64,000 nt of DNA, taken from Pantoea allii (GTDB lineage: Bacteria; Pseudomonadota; Gammaproteobacteria; Enterobacterales; Enterobacteriaceae). The notes under the pieces were generated by a model that was given only the letters and a program-made list of their open reading frames with translations, made no database searches and had not been told where the DNA came from. How positions within the stretch are numbered: the stretch's first letter is position 1; each line of letters begins with the position of its first letter. Location of the stretch: the NCBI RefSeq assembly GCF_002307475.1, contig NZ_NTMH01000036.1, positions 62,001-126,000 on the forward strand, written 5' to 3'. Below are positions 8,797-17,877 of this stretch, one piece after another. Made by a program: the position numbers and the translations under genes.

Positions 8797-9400
8797 ACCT
8801 GCATAGCAGGTGGCATTGATAACTCCCCATAGGGGCGTACTAATTCCAGACTCTGAGAGCCTTCCCTTCACACCTCTTTTAGTCGAAACTGGCTCTCTTC
8901 AACTTCATGCTTTTCCTGATACTTCACGTACTTTCTTATCATTTCCTCATTTATATCTACGGTATCTGTGCAGTAACCCCGTGCCCAAAAGTGATTTCCT
9001 CACAGCTTGTTCTTCCGCAGGTAGGGAAATTTGCTGAACAGCCTGAGGGCTGTTTTATCTTTCAAATGTGAAATAGAAAGGCGTGGCGGGACTATTATCA
9101 GTAGATCGACATGATCTATCTGAACATTCAGCTCTAACACTTCTATCCCGAGCTGCTCACTTGAGATCCTTATCTGCTTGTAGACTTCTTTACCAACATT
9201 GTTCCTAAGAATGCGAAATCGGTAATTGTGCGTCCATACGATACGATATTGACAACACCAGAGCACATGAGATGCTTTCTGGAATCTACTCATGGTTAAA
9301 TCCTTATCAGTTATGGGGATAACAGATTCGGATTTTCCCATGAGTAGCATTATTGGCAGAGCCAACTTATTGCTGAACACCTCCATAGGAGGTGGTGTTC
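8797..9400 (-). mobile_element. IS200/IS605-type element (IS200-like), probably dead
   Basis: The element is bounded by the subterminal hairpins expected for single-strand transposing IS200 elements. The right end is CCACCTG/CAGGTGG with a five-base loop (8797-8815). The left end is an imperfect palindrome with a three-base bulge at 9375-9400, just upstream of the transposase. The exact cleavage sites are outside these hairpins and not resolved. The only gene is a Y1 transposase with a premature stop. Confidence 0.8.
8868..9296 (-). pseudogene. tnpA: IS200 Y1 transposase TnpA, in-frame TGA
   Basis: Starting at the ATG at 9296, the protein reads MSRFQKASHVLWCCQYRIVW. The metal-binding histidine region of Y1 transposases appears as NVQIDHVDLLI, an HVD variant of the family's HxH motif. 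A TGA at 9000-9002 replaces the conserved tryptophan of KNKLWGNHFWARGYC, and the same frame then continues to a stop at 8868-8870. The intact product would be 142 residues. It includes the catalytic tyrosine region (EEMIRKYVKYQE) only after the stop, so the truncated protein should be inactive. Confidence 0.85.
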
Positions 9401-9617
9401 ATGCAGGGATAAAAAATCAGAAAATTTTAGTTATAGCTTCTGTTTCGTTAATATTTTCACGCAGACTCTAGACATACCCGAAAATCTATTTTATTCAAGA
9501 ACAATTAAAACCTGACAGTAAACACCAACATTCTAAAAAATCAAACCTTGAATTAAAAATGTCGATTCAGATTCCTTACCAATCAAAATTGAAATCCATT
9601 TACAAACAGACTAAGAA

Positions 9618-10472
9618 TTATGGCATATCAACATATAAAATTCCCTGACCGGTGAAAGCCCCTGTTTTTTGAGGGGTGCCACTTAATGTCGCACTTACTT
9701 CAACAGTACTGTCTCCTTTTACTCCATTAAGCGTAGATCCTAAATCTTTACCATCAGCCTTCAGAGTTACGTCCATACCATTTGATAAAACGATAGTGGA
9801 TTTTAATTTGATTTTATAAGATTTATCATGAGTACAATAAACTTTAAGATTATTAGATTTCTTAGCGCTTTTAATTTCGCTCTTTAACAGAGTACCAAAA
9901 TCGAATGACAGCGTAACATCTGAATATAAAGCGCACCAGTCTTTATTAACCACCGTGCCACCATTGCCGCCAGAAGAATAAGAACAGGCAGAATCGCCTC
10001 CGGGGGTCAACATGGGTCCCCAGCCGCCGCCAGTTCCCCAGCTATTGCTTATTCCATCGCGACCATAAAAACACAATGATGTGACACCACCGTATCCTCC
10101 AGCTTGTACTTTAAAATTAAAACTTCCACTTGATCCATGTGCTTCTCCCCATTTCTTTGCAACGCAATTATACCATGAGCAGTCAGAGGTGTTGACATGT
10201 GACGGCCCTCCCATTTCAGTCGCATCTATGCGGTGTTCGCCTGCATACACAAATAATATATAATATTTTGCCTTATATTTTTCCCGATCCGAATCATAGG
10301 GCCAAACCCTTGTATAATATTCTCCCGTCACTTTACTTTCCGCTCCCTCATTTGTGATAACAACGTTCCTTAGTTCAATGGTTTTTAGATGTTCACCTTT
10401 GGAAGAGTGTGCAGGCGAGACTATAGTAAAACTCACCAAAAGATTTAGGATTAACAATAAAAATCGCAGCAT
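9618..10472 (-). CDS. MrpH-like fimbrial tip adhesin
   Basis: 284 residues with a signal peptide ending near AHSSK. It has an N-terminal receptor-type domain of about 150 residues rich in Gly, Ser and aromatic residues, and a C-terminal pilin-like domain (from about WCALYSDVTLSFDFG) ending in GAFTGQGILYVDMP. This two-domain layout is that of MrpH-type chaperone-usher tip adhesins. Histidines in GEHRI, SHVN and GEAHG could be zinc ligands as in Proteus MrpH, but this is inference. It is the last gene of the cluster, separated from the preceding genes by a decayed pilin gene, and may have its own promoter in 10473-10763. Confidence 0.7.
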   Translation of the reverse strand: MLRFLLLILNLLVSFTIVSPAHSSKGEHLKTIELRNVVITNEGAESKVTGEYYTRVWPYDSDREKYKAKYYILFVYAGEHRIDATEMGGPSHVNTSDCSWYNCVAKKWGEAHGSSGSFNFKVQAGGYGGVTSLCFYGRDGISNSWGTGGGWGPMLTPGGDSACSYSSGGNGGTVVNKDWCALYSDVTLSFDFGTLLKSEIKSAKKSNNLKVYCTHDKSYKIKLKSTIVLSNGMDVTLKADGKDLGSTLNGVKGDSTVEVSATLSGTPQKTGAFTGQGILYVDMP

Positions 10473-10763
10473 AAAACAAACCCAAGAATTAATTTATCGA
10501 GTAAAATGGACAAGCTAGTAATCTACTAAATGTCAAACTTCTGAGATAAGAGGACATAAAATTCATCGTATCACTTTTAGAACCTTCCCCTATTAATTAT
10601 AAATGTGAGCTGCCTATTAACTAAATTCCTGTTTCCTGTGTAATGGTTTATATCTTAAAACACATTCTTGCTATAACTCCTTACTGTTTACAGTTTCCTC
10701 TACTTTTAATACTTTCAAGCCCAGCACATTAATGAATAATAACTTACCGTCAACAGACATAAC
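10473..10763. other. Intergenic region upstream of the terminal adhesin gene
   Basis: AT-rich stretch of about 290 bases without a gene. It should contain the leader, and possibly a promoter, of the adhesin gene starting at 10472. I see no clear operator or terminator. Confidence 0.35.
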
Positions 10764-11260
10764 TTATTTATAGGCGATCCGCAATGTCGTGCGTGCCATG
10801 AACGCGCCTTCTTTTAATTCTGCCCTCTCTTGCCAAACCAGCACGGCCTCAAAAGCAGGTAAGGAACACCATTCACTTCAAGAACGGAATCCAGCATAAA
10901 ATGCTTGCCATTGGCGTAAAGTTTAACACCTGGCTTGTCAGGTTCCGGTGCTACGATCATGGCTTTGCTACTGTCAAAATTAGCTAGCTTTCCAATGACA
11001 GAGATCATTAACTGTCAGGTCGAATGACTGCTATCCTCATTGAAATTTAATGTTACAGTAATAGATTTTCGATAGCTTTATGAAGCGAATTTCTTTACGT
11101 CAACGCCGTCAAAAAAATTAATCTTAGTTGCACCTTTAGCGCTCAAATCACAAGGAAGTGGTACAATTAACGGTCCTTTGAATTAAAAATTTTCAGCATC
11201 CGATGCAAATCCGTTTCCAGTAGTAATACATGAAAAAAGCAATAAAATCTTACTATTCCC
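10764..11260 (-). pseudogene. Decayed fimbrial minor subunit, duplicate of the gene at 12580
   Basis: Read on the minus strand, this stretch aligns end to end with the 188-residue subunit at 12580-13146: a signal-peptide-like start (KILLLFSCITT), FKGPLIVPLPCDL, INFFDGVDVKKFAS, then GVKLYANGKHFMLDS. The frame is broken by TAA at 11183-11185, TAA at 11078-11080 and TGA at 11015-11017 (the last replacing a tryptophan). A frameshift after VNGVPYL is followed, in the next frame, by PAFEAVLVWQERAELKEGAF and the end TTLRIAYK, with the stop at 10764-10766. No start codon is left. It is a clear pseudogene. Confidence 0.85.
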
Positions 11261-11469
11261 TCACCTCGGAATTTCTTGACTTTGTATTTATCGGTGAGTA
11301 GTTGACTGCTAAATTTTTTTTTGCCCACTTTTCAGTTATTTTATTTGCAATTTCTAAAAGTTTTTATTCCGTATTACGTTAAACCTCAATTTTATTTGAC
11401 TGCGGCGCGCCCTTCGCTAAGTCACCACCAATGATTAAAGCCATTTGATGCATGGACTGGCACCCACAC

Positions 11470-12330
11470 CTAAGGATAAGACACAAAAAGAACGCCTGAC
11501 CCTTCGAATGCCCCGGTGCGTTCAAAAGGCCCGTGCAGAGTCACAGCCAGGTTAACCTCATTTTCCCCAGCCTGTCCCTCTAGCGTTTCACCCAAAGCAT
11601 GGCCATCAGCTGCAATACTTGCGGTGCCGCCGTTGTTCAGCGCTATCCGCTGGTCGCCCGTAGGCAAGCGCAAGGTGTACTTCATCCCCGTAGTGCATTC
11701 TACCTGCACACTGGCGACACGGGAGAAGCCTTCGGCTTCTCCAACTGTTAAAGTCCCGTAGGAGACATTGAGTACCGGTGTCGTCAAGGCGCACCATTGA
11801 TTAACTGGTGGGGTACCGATGCATCCCCCCTGTACCCCTCCGTTCCACGTTCTGGAAAGCCAAGTGTAATAACTATTCCCCTGTCCGCCCGCCGTCAATG
11901 TGGCACCTACACATTCAGATCCGTTCGAGGATCCACTATGATAATGAGTCCGCGTCGTCCCTGCTGTGCGGCTTGTAATGTCGGCAGCGAAATTAGCAAA
12001 GTTGACCCCGGTTGAAGCGGAGCTGACTTGTACATAACTGGCAATTGGGTCATCGGGGTGGCTGTCGTTATTATGGCGGTGATAAATGACGTACGAGTAC
12101 GTTTGAATTTCAGGCATTCCGTGTGCGCGGGCCGCTTGTAGCATAGTGGTCGTTTTTGTGATCGTCGGGTCGTTGATAGTGGTTTTTTCAAAGTGCACTA
12201 CATAGGTGGCGGAGTTTGAGGACGTTAAGGTCACATCGACCCCACTCACAATTGGCCATTCGTACTCAATCGCATATGCACACTTCATTATTGCCAGTAA
12301 GTAGATCCCTGCTGCTGCTAGTAGTTTCAC
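11470..12330 (-). CDS. MrpH-like fimbrial tip adhesin
   Basis: 286 residues with a signal peptide, an N-terminal receptor domain and a C-terminal pilin domain starting near WCALTTPVLNVSYG and ending GAFEGSGVLFVSYP. The N-domain carries histidine pairs YHRHNNDSH and THYHSG, which resemble the three-histidine zinc site described for Proteus MrpH. Function in surface or host binding is inferred from this. It shares the C-terminal pattern with the adhesin at 9618, but the N-domains differ strongly, so the cluster offers two tip specificities. Confidence 0.75.
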   Translation of the reverse strand: MKLLAAAGIYLLAIMKCAYAIEYEWPIVSGVDVTLTSSNSATYVVHFEKTTINDPTITKTTTMLQAARAHGMPEIQTYSYVIYHRHNNDSHPDDPIASYVQVSSASTGVNFANFAADITSRTAGTTRTHYHSGSSNGSECVGATLTAGGQGNSYYTWLSRTWNGGVQGGCIGTPPVNQWCALTTPVLNVSYGTLTVGEAEGFSRVASVQVECTTGMKYTLRLPTGDQRIALNNGGTASIAADGHALGETLEGQAGENEVNLAVTLHGPFERTGAFEGSGVLFVSYP

Positions 12331-12579
12331 GTTAGATCCTCATTATTTAACAGCATTAGCAAGTTGTTAGCCAAAATTGCTCACAGGGTCCAACATGCCT
12401 GCACCAGGGCGGCAATGTCCTAATCAAATAGACCGCTTGCCCTAAGCTACTCATCAACTCGCAGGTACCGTTCACGATGTTTTCTCAATGGCATATCGCT
12501 GATATGAGGTGAACAAAGTGAGCGCATGCTTATGCTGATTATCTAACCGGCACCAGCCTCTGCTGTCAGTGGTTGATTC

Positions 12580-13146
12580 TCATTCATAGGCTACCCGCAA
12601 GGTTGCATGAGCCGTAAATTCCCCTTCATTGAGCGTCTCACCTTCTTTCTGAACTAATACCGCTTCGAGTGAGGGCAAGGTATTACCATTCACCTTGACG
12701 GGCGAATCCAGCTCGAACGGTTTTCCATCGGCATAGAGTTTCACGCCTAGTGCCTCACGCTCTGACGTGACGACCGTGGCATTATCAGGGTCAAAACTAG
12801 CTGGATTACCACTAACAGATAGCGTTAACTGCCATGCAGAAATATTATCGGAACTTTCAGATAACAGCGTTAACGGAATAGGTTCACGATAGTTTCCGGA
12901 AGCGACTCTTTTCACACCAACTTTATTTCCAAAATTAACTTTTACAGTGTCTTCTTCATTCAGATTACATGGTGGTGGCTCAATAAGGCTGCCACGGAAT
13001 TCGAGATTAGCAACGTCTTCTGCCCCCGAATATCCTGACGTAATTAGCAAAACCATTAACAACGCTCCTGCCATGATACGTCTAACACTTAAATAACAGC
13101 GATTTTTTTCCGCTAAATAGTTCTTATACCGAACATGTGCAATCAT
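12580..13146 (-). CDS. Fimbrial minor subunit (pilin domain) with unpaired cysteine
   Basis: 188 residues. A signal peptide ends near GYSGAED. The mature part starts FRGSLIEPPPCNL, the usual strand preceding the first pilin cysteine, and ends ATLRVAYE with the penultimate tyrosine typical of chaperone-recognised subunits. The second cysteine of the pilin disulfide is missing: the expected site reads LTLLSESSDN. The decayed copy at 10764 lacks it too. An internal ATG at about 13074 could be the real start. It precedes the tip adhesin gene with a 250-base gap. Confidence 0.8.
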   Translation of the reverse strand: MIAHVRYKNYLAEKNRCYLSVRRIMAGALLMVLLITSGYSGAEDVANLEFRGSLIEPPPCNLNEEDTVKVNFGNKVGVKRVASGNYREPIPLTLLSESSDNISAWQLTLSVSGNPASFDPDNATVVTSEREALGVKLYADGKPFELDSPVKVNGNTLPSLEAVLVQKEGETLNEGEFTAHATLRVAYE

Positions 13147-13183
13147 GATTTATATTACCCTGACAATAAAGCAATATTCAAAT

Positions 13184-13699
13184 CTACTGATATTCCACGA
13201 TCAGAGAAGCCAGTGCGCTAAATGCCCCGCCGGTCAGGGTAATACCGTTCTGTTTTTCTGGTACAGCGTAAAGTTGTGGAATAGATGAAGTATCAAAATC
13301 CAGCCATTCACCAGGCGTGTAGCGCCGGTTTCCGGCGTAAAGGGCAATGCCCAGTCCTTTTTTTTCAGTTAAAATAACCGTTTCATCAAATCCATCAGAC
13401 GCGGTATTACCGCTAATTCTAAGCTTTTGTTTCGTTTTTATATTTGAATCACAATTAAGCGTAAAATCAATTTTTTGCCGATATAATTGCCCATTAACGC
13501 GACTGGTAATGACTTCATCGCCAAAGTCAACGATAATGGTTTTCCCTTCATTAACAATACAGGGTGGGGCTTCAAGGAGTACACCATGAAGCGCAACTAC
13601 GAATTCAGCATGTGTTGAATGGGCTGTTACAAAAAGAGTAAAAAATAAAACCCTTATCACTCTTCCCAGAATACTTTTCAAAAAAATATTTAATTTCAT
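13184..13699 (-). CDS. Fimbrial minor subunit
   Basis: 171 residues with a signal peptide (cleavage near THAEF), the pilin motif GVLLEAPPCIV, a second cysteine in FTLNCDS and the C-terminal strand ASLIVEYQ with penultimate tyrosine. It is likely an adaptor in the tip fibrillum, donated by the periplasmic chaperone and assembled by the usher. It is 37 bases before the next subunit gene and 27 after the previous, so cotranscription is very likely. Confidence 0.85.
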   Translation of the reverse strand: MKLNIFLKSILGRVIRVLFFTLFVTAHSTHAEFVVALHGVLLEAPPCIVNEGKTIIVDFGDEVITSRVNGQLYRQKIDFTLNCDSNIKTKQKLRISGNTASDGFDETVILTEKKGLGIALYAGNRRYTPGEWLDFDTSSIPQLYAVPEKQNGITLTGGAFSALASLIVEYQ

Positions 13700-13726
13700 A
13701 ACAACTCCATTTAAATGGTTTTACTT

Positions 13727-14269
13727 TTAAGGCGCTTCTAAAACCACGGTCGCTATGCTAGTAAACTCCCCTGCCTCTAATACATCATCATCATTTAATC
13801 TTGTCGGCACGACATAAAAATTAGGTAATAAAAGTGCAACATGGTTTTCAGAAACAACAAAAGTCACTTTTTCTCCAACATCTAATGCTTTATTATCTTG
13901 ATAAAGCTTCAAACCCAGTCCTTTGTGATCGGTACAAAGAAGCTTACCGCATCCCATACCATTTCCGGCGGCATCAATATGTACTAACATTTTAACGGAA
14001 GATACATCAGAGCAATCAACCTTAAATGGTATTTTTGTTTTTTTATAGTCAACACCATTTATTTTATTAATATAAACATCCTCACCAAACTCTACCAAAA
14101 CGCTACCCTCTCCACTTATTGTGCATTCCGCTGCACTTTCAAGCAGGGTTCCAGAAAAAGCAAGGAGTTGCTCCGTTGCGCCTGCTGGATGCATCATGCA
14201 AAGAATCAAAAAAAAACTTTGATAGGCTAATGAAAACTTCCTAATTAAAATAATATTTCTTCTTAACAT
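13727..14269 (-). CDS. Fimbrial minor subunit
   Basis: 180 residues with a signal peptide, GTLLESAAECTIS around the first pilin cysteine and a second in FKVDCSD. An extra cysteine pair lies in GCGKLLC. The C-terminus is ATVVLEAP rather than the classical aromatic ending. It is closely related in plan to the next subunit upstream (14303), which has the same extra pair, so the two probably arose by duplication. It acts in the tip or as an adaptor. Confidence 0.8.
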   Translation of the reverse strand: MLRRNIILIRKFSLAYQSFFLILCMMHPAGATEQLLAFSGTLLESAAECTISGEGSVLVEFGEDVYINKINGVDYKKTKIPFKVDCSDVSSVKMLVHIDAAGNGMGCGKLLCTDHKGLGLKLYQDNKALDVGEKVTFVVSENHVALLLPNFYVVPTRLNDDDVLEAGEFTSIATVVLEAP

Positions 14270-14302
14270 AAACTTACACTCATTATTTTATTTAAGAAAC
14301 AC

Positions 14303-14827
14303 CTAAACGACATCTATAATTATAGACATTACTGAGGTAAACTCACCTGCTTTAAGCTGGGTGCTATTTATTTTCACTGGCGCTGCATAAAAAGAGCTCG
14401 GAATAATTACGCTACCATTTTTTACTTCTGCATATATTTTTTTACCAAGTGTGATTTTTGATTCATTTTCATAGATTTGTAATCCAAGTCCAGGTATAGA
14501 AGTACAAAGGACCGTATCACAACCTTCTCCAGTACCCGCTCCTACAAATGAAATTTCAACTAAACCATTACTTCCCTCATCACATTTAAAACTTACCGGT
14601 AATATCGTTTTTTTATAGTTAACACCATCAATCTTAGCAATATATACATCATCACCGAAATAAACCAACTGCTGAGCACCATTATTAATGGTACAATCAC
14701 TACCACTATTTTCAATAATAGTACCTGATACGTTTACGATAGTTGTATCTCCCTCTTGAGTTGCCTGGGCATTGGAAAAAATCAAAACCAAACTTAATAA
14801 AACAACTCTAATATACAGGATTTTCAT
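14303..14827 (-). CDS. Fimbrial minor subunit
   Basis: 174 residues. Signal peptide, then GTIIENSGSDCTIN with the first pilin cysteine and FKCDEG with the second. An additional pair lies in GEGCDTVLC, as in the 13727 gene. It overlaps the upstream chaperone gene by 20 bases, indicating translational coupling. Base composition is AT-rich compared with the flanking housekeeping genes. Confidence 0.8.
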   Translation of the reverse strand: MKILYIRVVLLSLVLIFSNAQATQEGDTTIVNVSGTIIENSGSDCTINNGAQQLVYFGDDVYIAKIDGVNYKKTILPVSFKCDEGSNGLVEISFVGAGTGEGCDTVLCTSIPGLGLQIYENESKITLGKKIYAEVKNGSVIIPSSFYAAPVKINSTQLKAGEFTSVMSIIIDVV

Positions 14828-15629
14828 TTAATTGAACCTCCTGATTTTTTTGAGATTTATTATTTTTATTTATTCTGACAGTATTTGGAACAACAACATC
14901 TCCGGCCTTACACTCATTACCCACACATGAAAAAGGGATAAGGCGCTGGCTACCATAATCGTTTACAAACATTAATACTGGCGAAGTACCTAACTTTGAA
15001 GCAGAAACAGGCAGCTTCATACTACTTTTAGGTTCAACCATTACAGGTTCAAAACTTTCAATCCCCTCTGACTTTGTAGAGATCCTACCTTCAACAAAAG
15101 AGAAATAGTAGGGTGATGGATTATTAATAATATAATTATCCATTTTCTTCGTGAGCGTCAGATCTTTCACACCAGGTACAGCATCAAGAGCTGGGGCCAC
15201 TTTGAGAGATGCTGGACGATAAAAAATCTTCAGGCGAGTCTGCATAGCCAGCACTAGGGTATTCGCCTTATCTGATTTTGGCGGAATTTCACGCAAATTA
15301 AAATAGAATACGCTTTCCCGATCTTTTGGCAGCGTCTTGATATCCGGTAACCCTTGAATTCTGACCAGCGTTTTCGCGCCGGCTTCGACCCTCTGAACCG
15401 GCGGAAGCACCATCATCAAACCTGTAATTTTTTTCTCATTACTGTCTTCAATCCATCCCTGCGCCAAGTAGGGATCTTTTGTATTTCTGTTGGTCACGTT
15501 GACGCTAATTGATTTTTCATCTTCATTAAAAATCAAGCGTGAACGATCTACCGTCAAGGCTGCCTGAGCAGTATGTAAACAGCCTGACATAGCAGAGAGT
15601 ACTATAGTGATTAACAATGCATTTTTCAT
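14808..15629 (-). CDS. Periplasmic fimbrial chaperone (second copy)
   Basis: 273 residues. Signal peptide ends near AQAAL. The N-domain has the chaperone signature SRLIFNEDEKSISVNVTNR, then PPVQRVEAGAKTLVRI and the conserved FYFNLREIPPKS. The C-terminal Ig domain carries a cysteine pair (SCVGNEC). It binds subunits by donor-strand complementation and delivers them to the usher. It is homologous to the chaperone at 17878 but clearly diverged, and it heads the sub-block of minor subunits. A GGGGCAAG sequence precedes the ATG. Confidence 0.92.
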   Translation of the reverse strand: MKNALLITIVLSAMSGCLHTAQAALTVDRSRLIFNEDEKSISVNVTNRNTKDPYLAQGWIEDSNEKKITGLMMVLPPVQRVEAGAKTLVRIQGLPDIKTLPKDRESVFYFNLREIPPKSDKANTLVLAMQTRLKIFYRPASLKVAPALDAVPGVKDLTLTKKMDNYIINNPSPYYFSFVEGRISTKSEGIESFEPVMVEPKSSMKLPVSASKLGTSPVLMFVNDYGSQRLIPFSCVGNECKAGDVVVPNTVRINKNNKSQKNQEVQLNENPVY

Positions 15630-16015
15630 ACTTGCCCCTAACTGATAATCCAGATTTTTAACTTTAAACTCCCTGCTAAAACGTATTCTCTCCTACGCTT
15701 GAAGCTCCGCCTGTCAATTTAGAGAATTTGTCACAAAGTTAAGACAAGCGTTATTTTACAGACAAAGCAGGCAATATTTTTATACACAGGCTAAAGAGCA
15801 GCTCTACGACAACAAATCTTTTAATTAGCATCTGCGTAGTGAAATCCGCTCATTTAAAACAGATTAAAAAGCGTTATCAGATGATCATGTCGTTTCGGTG
15901 GCTTCCGTACAAAAATATCTTGTCGAAAAAACCAGATGTTAACCACCTGACTATCAATGTTTTTATGTTATGGCATCATGGATCACCTGATTTTTTAGGC
16001 GTGCTGAGCCATTAG
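15630..16015. other. Intergenic region between the EAL gene and the second chaperone
   Basis: 386 AT-rich bases without a gene. The gap suggests that the second chaperone and minor subunits may be transcribed from their own promoter. I can see AT-rich -10-like sequences but no site that I would defend. Confidence 0.35.
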
Positions 16016-16687
16016 CTAAACAACTGTCGTCAGAATTACCCGCTCGGGCCACAGATATCCCTGCCCCAGGGTCGCGCCACTGGCACGTGCATAGCGCAAA
16101 TCGCTCTCTGTCTCAATTCCCTCTACCAGGATGCGCTTCGTAAACTGTTTCGCTTCATCAACCAATGGCTTCATTGATAAAGCCTTTCTTTTCAACCTGC
16201 GTATTTCCCGGTAGTCTGTTTTAATACCGTCGAACGTCATTACTGGGTTATTGAGCCACCTGCCCATTCCGGCTGTGTAATCATCCAACCAAATGTCATA
16301 GCCGTGGCTTTTACACCTGTCCATGGCTTTTATTACACTACACTTTTGAAGGGAATCCACTTTTCCCAGTAAAAAGGCATCCTGAACTTCAATATTTATC
16401 TTTTTCTCGAACGTCACCTCTCTCTGCACGAAAAAATCCAACTCACACTTGTTTAAGAAAATCCTTAATGGCAAATTAACAAAGAGCGTTTCATTTATCC
16501 CGACTCCATGAATAATTTCCAGCTGCCTCATTAACAAGTTGACATAGTCCTTCTCTGGCAATACGTTAAAGAAACGTTCAACATTGTCATCGGATGTTAT
16601 TTTTGACAGCACCTCGTATCCTGTCACCGTATTATCTTTCAGCTGTACGATGGGTTGCAATCGAATGCCGTTTATCTTTCTTAACAT
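16016..16687 (-). CDS. EAL-domain protein (cyclic-di-GMP phosphodiesterase candidate) inside the fimbrial cluster
   Basis: 223 residues, a bare EAL domain without sensor or membrane part. Key positions are visible in order: the EVL version of the EAL motif (YEVLSK), LFVNLPL with the metal asparagine, NIEVQD, the double aspartate WLDDYTAG, GIKTDY with the catalytic lysine, VEGIET and GQGYLWPE. All residues expected for metal and c-di-GMP binding seem present, though the usual arginine after the EAL motif is lysine. It may hydrolyse c-di-GMP and tune fimbriation, as MrkJ and FimK do in Klebsiella. It lies 27 bases downstream of a pilin gene. Confidence 0.88.
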   Translation of the reverse strand: MLRKINGIRLQPIVQLKDNTVTGYEVLSKITSDDNVERFFNVLPEKDYVNLLMRQLEIIHGVGINETLFVNLPLRIFLNKCELDFFVQREVTFEKKINIEVQDAFLLGKVDSLQKCSVIKAMDRCKSHGYDIWLDDYTAGMGRWLNNPVMTFDGIKTDYREIRRLKRKALSMKPLVDEAKQFTKRILVEGIETESDLRYARASGATLGQGYLWPERVILTTVV

Positions 16688-16714
16688 TAGAGCATACTTT
16701 AAGTTTAGTGAATG

Positions 16715-17257
16715 CTAGGGGTATTCAAGTAAAAAATTAACCGTTGAATAAAAATCACCAGGGATAACGTCATCATCTGATGTGTGTATAATACTGGCCT
16801 GCCACTGAAGCTCTGTATCACCCTTATTCAATTCTTGTTTTTCTTGCTGCTTGCCCGGTTTAACAATGTCTCCTTCACCATCCACAATTTTAAGTGCAAT
16901 GTCATTAGACAGACCATTAACGGCGAAATAATCAGCATTTTCACTATTTTTATTGCCGTTGAACGTCACCATAACCTGCGAACCTAACTCCAGATCGCAT
17001 TCGCGAAGCCAAACAGAAAATCGCTTTGGTGCTGATTCCACATGGCCAATAAAGGTTTTTGCCGCGATCGCACCAAACTCTATCGTCATATCTTCTGAAT
17101 CTGAGTCAATCTGACAAGGTTCAGCAATTAATGTACCGCTGAATTCAACATCGGTATCGGCTCTCACGGATAAGCACAAAAAAGGCAACATCAATAAGCC
17201 TATTACAACTGAAATGATTACCTGCGCGCGCGTTGAATATGGAATTGCATGTTTCAT
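16715..17257 (-). CDS. Fimbrial subunit
   Basis: 180 residues. Signal peptide, GTLIAEPCQID with the first pilin cysteine, WLRECDLELG with the second, and the C-terminal strand VNFLLEYP with a tyrosine near the end. It overlaps the upstream subunit gene by one base. It resembles pilins that connect the usher-proximal shaft and tip. Confidence 0.85.
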   Translation of the reverse strand: MKHAIPYSTRAQVIISVVIGLLMLPFLCLSVRADTDVEFSGTLIAEPCQIDSDSEDMTIEFGAIAAKTFIGHVESAPKRFSVWLRECDLELGSQVMVTFNGNKNSENADYFAVNGLSNDIALKIVDGEGDIVKPGKQQEKQELNKGDTELQWQASIIHTSDDDVIPGDFYSTVNFLLEYP

Positions 17258-17862
17258 CAGTCATACTCCATACCAACCCGGATAACAGCAGTCCATTCAC
17301 CGGCGGAAACGGGTTGGTCATTGCGACGCAGTTGTGCCTTTAAGATCAAATCGTTACGTCCCTGCCCCAAAGCAATCGGATGCTCCGATACCGAGGGCAT
17401 AAGTTGTTCACCATTGGCGTCTTCAATGCGCAACGAATAACCTGATGTGGTGCCTTTGAGACGAAAAAAGCGTGGATCAGAGGGTTCTTCGTCCCCCATG
17501 ATTGTCATACTGGCGACGCTTTGATCCGCGAGCCATAGATTACGGCGCATATCCTGTTTATCATTCAACTGATGTACACCTCCCGGGCAGTCATCCATGA
17601 CGATATGTATCGCTATCGGAACGGTAACATCATCCGTTTTTTCTAATTCTTTTTGCGATATCGCGCCTAAATCCAGCTCCTGCTCAAGTGAGTCATCAGA
17701 CAAAACGCACGGTGAACTTACCAGCATGCCATTTGCCACGATAGCGCCATTTAAACCATCTACATCCCAGTTATCGCTCTCTTTACCGGTAGTACCTGAA
17801 GCAATGGCGTTGACAGACATAATCGTGGAAAATAACAGCACGATATGACTAAAGACGTTCAT
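17257..17862 (-). CDS. Fimbrial subunit
   Basis: 201 residues. A signal peptide ends near AIASG. The mature N-terminus is longer than in typical pilins, with GMLVSSPCVLS around the first cysteine and MDDCPGG around the second. The end, VIRVGMEYD, has the penultimate tyrosine. It starts 15 bases after the first chaperone and overlaps the next subunit by one base, so the three form a tightly packed block. Confidence 0.83.
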   Translation of the reverse strand: MNVFSHIVLLFSTIMSVNAIASGTTGKESDNWDVDGLNGAIVANGMLVSSPCVLSDDSLEQELDLGAISQKELEKTDDVTVPIAIHIVMDDCPGGVHQLNDKQDMRRNLWLADQSVASMTIMGDEEPSDPRFFRLKGTTSGYSLRIEDANGEQLMPSVSEHPIALGQGRNDLILKAQLRRNDQPVSAGEWTAVIRVGMEYD

Positions 17863-17877
17863 ACATCCATCCTGAGT

